The notes under the pieces were generated by a model, which saw only the letters and a program-made list of their open reading frames with translations, did not search any database and was not told the DNA's origin. From the NCBI RefSeq assembly GCF_042767895.1, contig NC_091555.1, forward strand, positions 3,685,182-3,749,181: a DNA stretch of 64,000 bases. The letters are read 5' to 3'. This document shows positions 60,157 through 64,000 of the stretch, in pieces (the stretch's first letter is position 1; every line of letters starts with the position of its first letter). A program made the translations under genes and the position numbers. Origin of the DNA: Penaeus vannamei. Lineage: Eukaryota; Arthropoda; Malacostraca; Decapoda; Penaeidae.

Positions 60157-60228
60157 TCCCCTCAAATGTAACGGTCAGCGGGATGATCTTTGAAATCGCA
60201 AACCCGGGTTCGATTCCCGGCGGAGGAT
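60157..60228 (+). tRNA. tRNA-like element, anticodon TTG (Gln type), degraded
   Basis: Inverted partner of 18,649-18,720 with one anticodon-loop difference (CTTTGAA against CTTTGGA). B box intact, A box AAATGTAACGG. Confidence 0.45.
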
Positions 60229-60649
60229 AAGATATTGTGATTTTCTCTCTTATCGTGATTTTTTCCTTCACTTATAGAGAAGGCTGTAATTATGATAATG
60301 ATAATAGTAGTAATAACAATGTTTATGATGATACTGATTAAATTTGATTATAGTAAAAGTACTAATGATGATGATTACAATAATGATGGTAAGAATTATA
60401 AAGTTGATAATAACAATAGTAATAATTATAAAATCAATGATAATGATGATAGTAATGATAATGATAATAATAGATAATAATATTCATAATGATAATAATA
60501 GATGATAACAAAATTGATAATGATGATATTGATAGCAATGGCAATAATAATAACAGTTTTATAATATATTAATGACAATTATATTAAGATAATAACAATA
60601 ATGATAATGATAATAATGATAAAGATAATAAAAAACATCAGCAATAATG

Positions 60650-60687
<38 letters not shown>

Positions 60688-60770
60688 GTTATCGTTAATA
60701 TTAATGATAATAACAATAGTCATGATGATGGCAAGAACAACAAGTAATAGTAATAACAATAATAATGATA
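60229..60770 (-). repeat. GAT/AAT-rich domain
   Basis: Inverted counterpart of 18,125-18,648. (AAT)n at 60,651-60,684. No gene. Confidence 0.75.
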
Positions 60771-60832
60771 ATCTCTGTGGTGCAACGGTCTCTAAATTCG
60801 TAGACGCGGGTTCGATTCCCGGCGGAGAATAA
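60771..60832 (+). pseudogene. D-arm-deleted tRNA-like element, anticodon CTA
   Basis: CTCTGTGGTGCAACGGTCTC then CTAAATTCG: exactly the deletion seen at 18,065-18,124. Poly-T at about 60,836-60,851 follows. Confidence 0.65.
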
Positions 60833-60907
60833 AACTTTTTTTTTTTTTTTTGCATAATTTATAATTTTTAGTTATAATTCATGCACACAAGATAATCTGA
60901 AGTCAAA

Positions 60908-61045
60908 ACGGATTGCAACGGCGCTTTTTTTTAAGCCCGGAGCTATTCATGTCCGCGAATTCGGATATGCAGTCGCGCGTTCGCCACAAGCGCCTCGACC
61001 CGCTCGTCCCCCGCGGCTGAGGGGCGCTGGGAAGGGTATTTACGT
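60908..61045 (-). repeat. Element S copy 17 (decayed)
   Basis: Inverted partner of 17,858-17,997 with the same loss of the B box and GGGAGC palindrome. Confidence 0.65.
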
Positions 61046-61380
61046 AGAGAGAGAAAGAGAGAGATAAAGTGTTATTGTTTTTAATATTATGATTATTATC
61101 GTTATTTATTTTTATTACTAGCATTATTCTATTATTATCATTTCTTTTGGCATTATTATTGTTATTGTCGTCCTTATCATTATCATAATCTTCATTGTTA
61201 TCATTATCAATATCATCAATATTGTTGTCATTATCATTATCAGTTATTTTTACTTTTGAAGTTATTTTCATTATCATTGTCATTATTATTATTGCTATCA
61301 TTCTGATATTTAACATCATTATTGTTATTACCATATTATCATTATAATCATTATTATTGCTATTATTATTATTATTATTA

Positions 61381-61447
<67 letters not shown>

Positions 61448-61894
61448 CATTATTATTATTATTATTATTTTATAATCATTATTTCTATTTTACTACTATC
61501 ATTATTTCTATTTTCTATATGAATATTATTGTTATTATTATTATTGATATTATTATTATTATTATTATCATCATTATGTATTGGAGCCTTGTATATTTTT
61601 ATGAGAATGAAAATCATTATCCTTTATTATCATTATCATTATCATTACTATTGTCTCTATTGTTATTTACATTATTTCTAATATCGTCATTATCTATCTT
61701 ATTATCATCGTTACTTTTTTATCTTTATTGTCGCTTTTATTATTATAACCTTTATTCCTATTTTCATAATCATTATCATTGATGTTATAAATTTTATTTT
61801 CATCATTACCACAATTATCATTATTGTTCCTTGTTGAACCCTTGCCTGTCAGTGAAGGAAAAGAACAACAAAAGGAAGAAAAAGAGCGTACTTT
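61046..61894 (+). repeat. ATT/ATC-rich domain and post-tRNA tail
   Basis: (ATT)n at 61,362-61,470. The marker TTTTTATGAGAATGAAAATC at about 61,596-61,615 is inverted relative to about 17,311. The tail TTGTTCCTTGTTGAACCCTT lies before the tRNA-like element. No gene. Confidence 0.75.
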
Positions 61895-61966
61895 GTTCTC
61901 CGCCGGGAATCGAACCCGGGTCTACGGATTCAGAGACCGTCGTGCTAACCGTTACACCACAGAGGA
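61895..61966 (-). tRNA. tRNA-like element, anticodon CTG (Gln type)
   Basis: The minus strand has perfect A (TGGTGTAACGG) and B boxes, acceptor TCCTCTG/CGGAGAA (one mismatch), loop CTCTGAA. The anticodon stem has a T·T at its inner end. A T5 run follows about 16 nt downstream. Partner of 16,957-17,028, which reads CGG. Confidence 0.6.
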
Positions 61967-63014
61967 TTTCTTAATGTTTGTGTTATCATTGAAACTAATT
62001 AATCGCAAACACTGATGTACAAACCTGTTCAGAATGCTTCTTTTTATGTTTGAAACGCTCTTGTAATGTTTTTTGGTTTCTTAGAGTAATGTGGATTATC
62101 TTTCCTTTCTCGTCATACTTGCCTAATTCTTATGATCATTATCATTATTACTGTTATTTCTATAAATATTATCATCTGTGTTGTTGCTATTATCTTTATT
62201 AATGAATTGTTTATTTTACTATCGTTATTATCATCATTACTGTTGTTCTTTTTAATATCATTATCATTATTATTATAATCATCATCATGATTATTGTTGT
62301 TGCTATTATTATCATTATCATCGTTATTATTATCGCTCTTGTTGTTATTGTCATTGTTATCATTATAACATCATTATTATTATCATCCTTATCATTATAA
62401 AAAAAATATTACACTTATTACCATCATTAAAGTTATCATATATTTCTATTTAATGAACAATATCATCATTATTTTTATCCTCATTGTTGTTATCATTATA
62501 ATTTTTGTTATTATCATTATTATTTTTATCTTTATTAACACTACAAACTTTTACCTTTTATATCATACCATTGTTGTTATTGTTATTTAAATCATTGTTA
62601 TCATTAACATCATCGTCATTATGATAATCAGCATCATTACATTATCATTGCTCTTATTATCATTTTCATCATTATTGTTAATATCACTGATACTATTATT
62701 ATTGTGATATATGCTTTATATTTTATTACCGTTACCATTATCATTACCATTGTTGTCTTTGTTATCATTATTACCATTATTGTTATCATCACTATTATTT
62801 CTAGTATTATTATCATCATTATCTATTTTATCATTATAATTTTTTTCTCTTTTTAATTTGTTATCATTATTCCTATTTTCATTAGTATCATTACTATCAT
62901 TAATACCAAATAACTTTTATTATCATCATTATTATGATTATCATTTTTGTTCCTTGGAACTTTGCGCATAATAGAAGGAAAAGAACACAAATAAGTAAAA
63001 AGGATTTCGTTCTT
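61967..63014 (+). repeat. tRNA-upstream module, ATT/ATC domain and post-tRNA tail
   Basis: The upstream module (61,985-62,130, AACACTGATGTACAAACCTG) is the inverse of 16,800-16,950. Then about 800 bp of T-rich low-complexity DNA and a tail. It is about 520 bp longer than its partner 16,429-16,956. No gene. Confidence 0.75.
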
Positions 63015-63086
63015 GTTCTCCACCGGGAATCGAACCCGGGTCTACGGATTCCGAGACCGTCGTGCTAACCGTTACACCACAGAGGA
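63015..63086 (-). tRNA. tRNA-like element, anticodon CGG
   Basis: The minus strand has perfect A and B boxes and loop CTCGGAA. Acceptor is TCCTCTG/TGGAGAA. T5 run about 18 nt downstream. A second CGG form beside 16,957-17,028. Confidence 0.55.
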
Positions 63087-63539
63087 TTTCTTGCTCATGA
63101 ACGAGTTCTATGATTTACAAATACTGATACTATGGAGTAGAGTAGAATGAATTTCTCTTCTTTGTTTTCTTGCATCATTATCATTTTTTCTTTCTTTATA
63201 ATCCTTTCGTTTGTATTATCACTTTAAATTTCATTATAATTGTTGCAGTTGTTGTTATTGTTATCTATATCATCATCATTGCTATTATAATTATCATGTT
63301 ATTACTATCGCCTATTCTTATTATCATCATTACGTTTCTTATGAATATTTCTATTACTACTTTTATAATCATTCTTATTGTCATTTCTATTGTTGTCATT
63401 ATCATTATCATTTACATTATTATTGCTATCATCATTATTGTTATTGCCATTGTTGTTGTTGTTAATTTTGTTATCATTGTTATCATTGTCAATATCATTA
63501 TTTTCATCGTTGTCTTCGTTATAATCACGATTATTATTA

Positions 63540-63573
<34 letters not shown>

Positions 63574-63980
63574 CATTAATATGATTACCATTTATTTTCA
63601 TTATTCTGAATATTACTATTTTTCATTATCTTTGTCATTATCAATACTATTGTAATTGTTATTGTTGTTGTTATAATCATTATTATTATCATCATTATAA
63701 CAGTTTCCATTTTTAGCATTATCATAACTATTATTATTATCAGTATCATTATTGATATTACTTTAATTACTATCAATACTATTATCATTATATTTTTTTA
63801 TCTTCATTTTTTCATAATTCATTATCATTATTTTTTATATTATTATTACCATCATCACGACTAACATTGTTATTCCTATTATTATCATTATTTTTATTGT
63901 TATTATTGTCATTTTTTGAGCATTGTCTATATGTGAAGGAAAAGAACAATAAAAGAAACAAAACAAAAAATATTTGTATT
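63087..63980 (+). repeat. ATT/ATC-rich domain and post-tRNA tail
   Basis: A short, weakly conserved upstream-module relative (63,100-63,180), T-rich imperfect repeats, then the GTGAAGGAAAAGAACAATAA tail that precedes another tRNA-like element. No gene. Confidence 0.75.
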
Positions 63981-64000
63981 TCGCCGGGAATCGAACCCGG
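63981..64000 (-). pseudogene. tRNA-like element cut by the window end
   Basis: Only the 3' acceptor strand and B-box half are inside the window. Its anticodon and integrity cannot be judged. Confidence 0.5.

Overview
The window is non-coding eukaryotic DNA that is almost wholly repetitive. I support no protein gene. The long open frames are translations of (CA)n, (TA)n, (ATT)n, (GATAAT)n and (GA)n tracts, or frames held open by recently copied repeats. The extreme load of microsatellites, with tRNA-like elements and SINE-like elements, suggests an arthropod with a microsatellite-rich genome. A decapod crustacean, perhaps a penaeid shrimp, is my best guess. This rests on general knowledge of those genomes, not on any marker gene. 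The sequence is built from a small set of modules used again and again. Unit A (about 1.2-1.4 kb, 16 copies) carries a conserved head, an 11-bp-periodic AATTTAGAT minisatellite, a tRNA-like element, an (ATT)n or (GATAAT)n tract, a conserved segment, and a (CA)n(TA)n tract. The other modules are: a GC-rich SINE-like element with Ser/Leu-tRNA-like boxes and nested palindromes (element S, 17 copies plus a partial one); a conserved TATA-containing module M (9 copies); element R, which resembles a widespread SINE/LINE 3' region; modules T and U; and ATC/ATT-rich (or, inverted, GAT/AAT-rich) low-complexity domains that carry Gln-type tRNA-like elements. They are assembled into higher-order repeats such as A-lowcomplexity-S-GA-M and A-R-T-S-U. 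Layout: positions 1-15,069 hold A1-A5 with their partners in one orientation. 15,069-17,857 is an inverted GAT/AAT-rich block. 17,858-18,125 holds a decayed S copy and a D-arm-deleted tRNA-like element. 18,125-27,293 returns to the first orientation with A6 and A7. Orientation flips at about 27,293, and a mostly unique spacer lies at 28,020-28,676. From 28,768 to 59,770 the modules run in reverse complement (A8-A16). From 60,122 to 64,000 the sequence is the inverted counterpart of about 18,750 back to about 16,000. The window therefore holds two nested inverted-duplication systems. About 33 tRNA-like copies are present, and 18 keep most of the cloverleaf, with polymerase III A and B boxes and a following T-run. 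Their anticodons vary: CTG (Gln), TTG (Gln), CTC, CTT, CGG, and most often CTA, which would read the UAG stop codon. Every gap between named modules is low-complexity DNA, described below. Nothing here can be assigned a protein function. The interest lies in the tRNA-centred repeat architecture, the amber-type anticodons, the nested palindromes of element S, and the inversion breakpoints.
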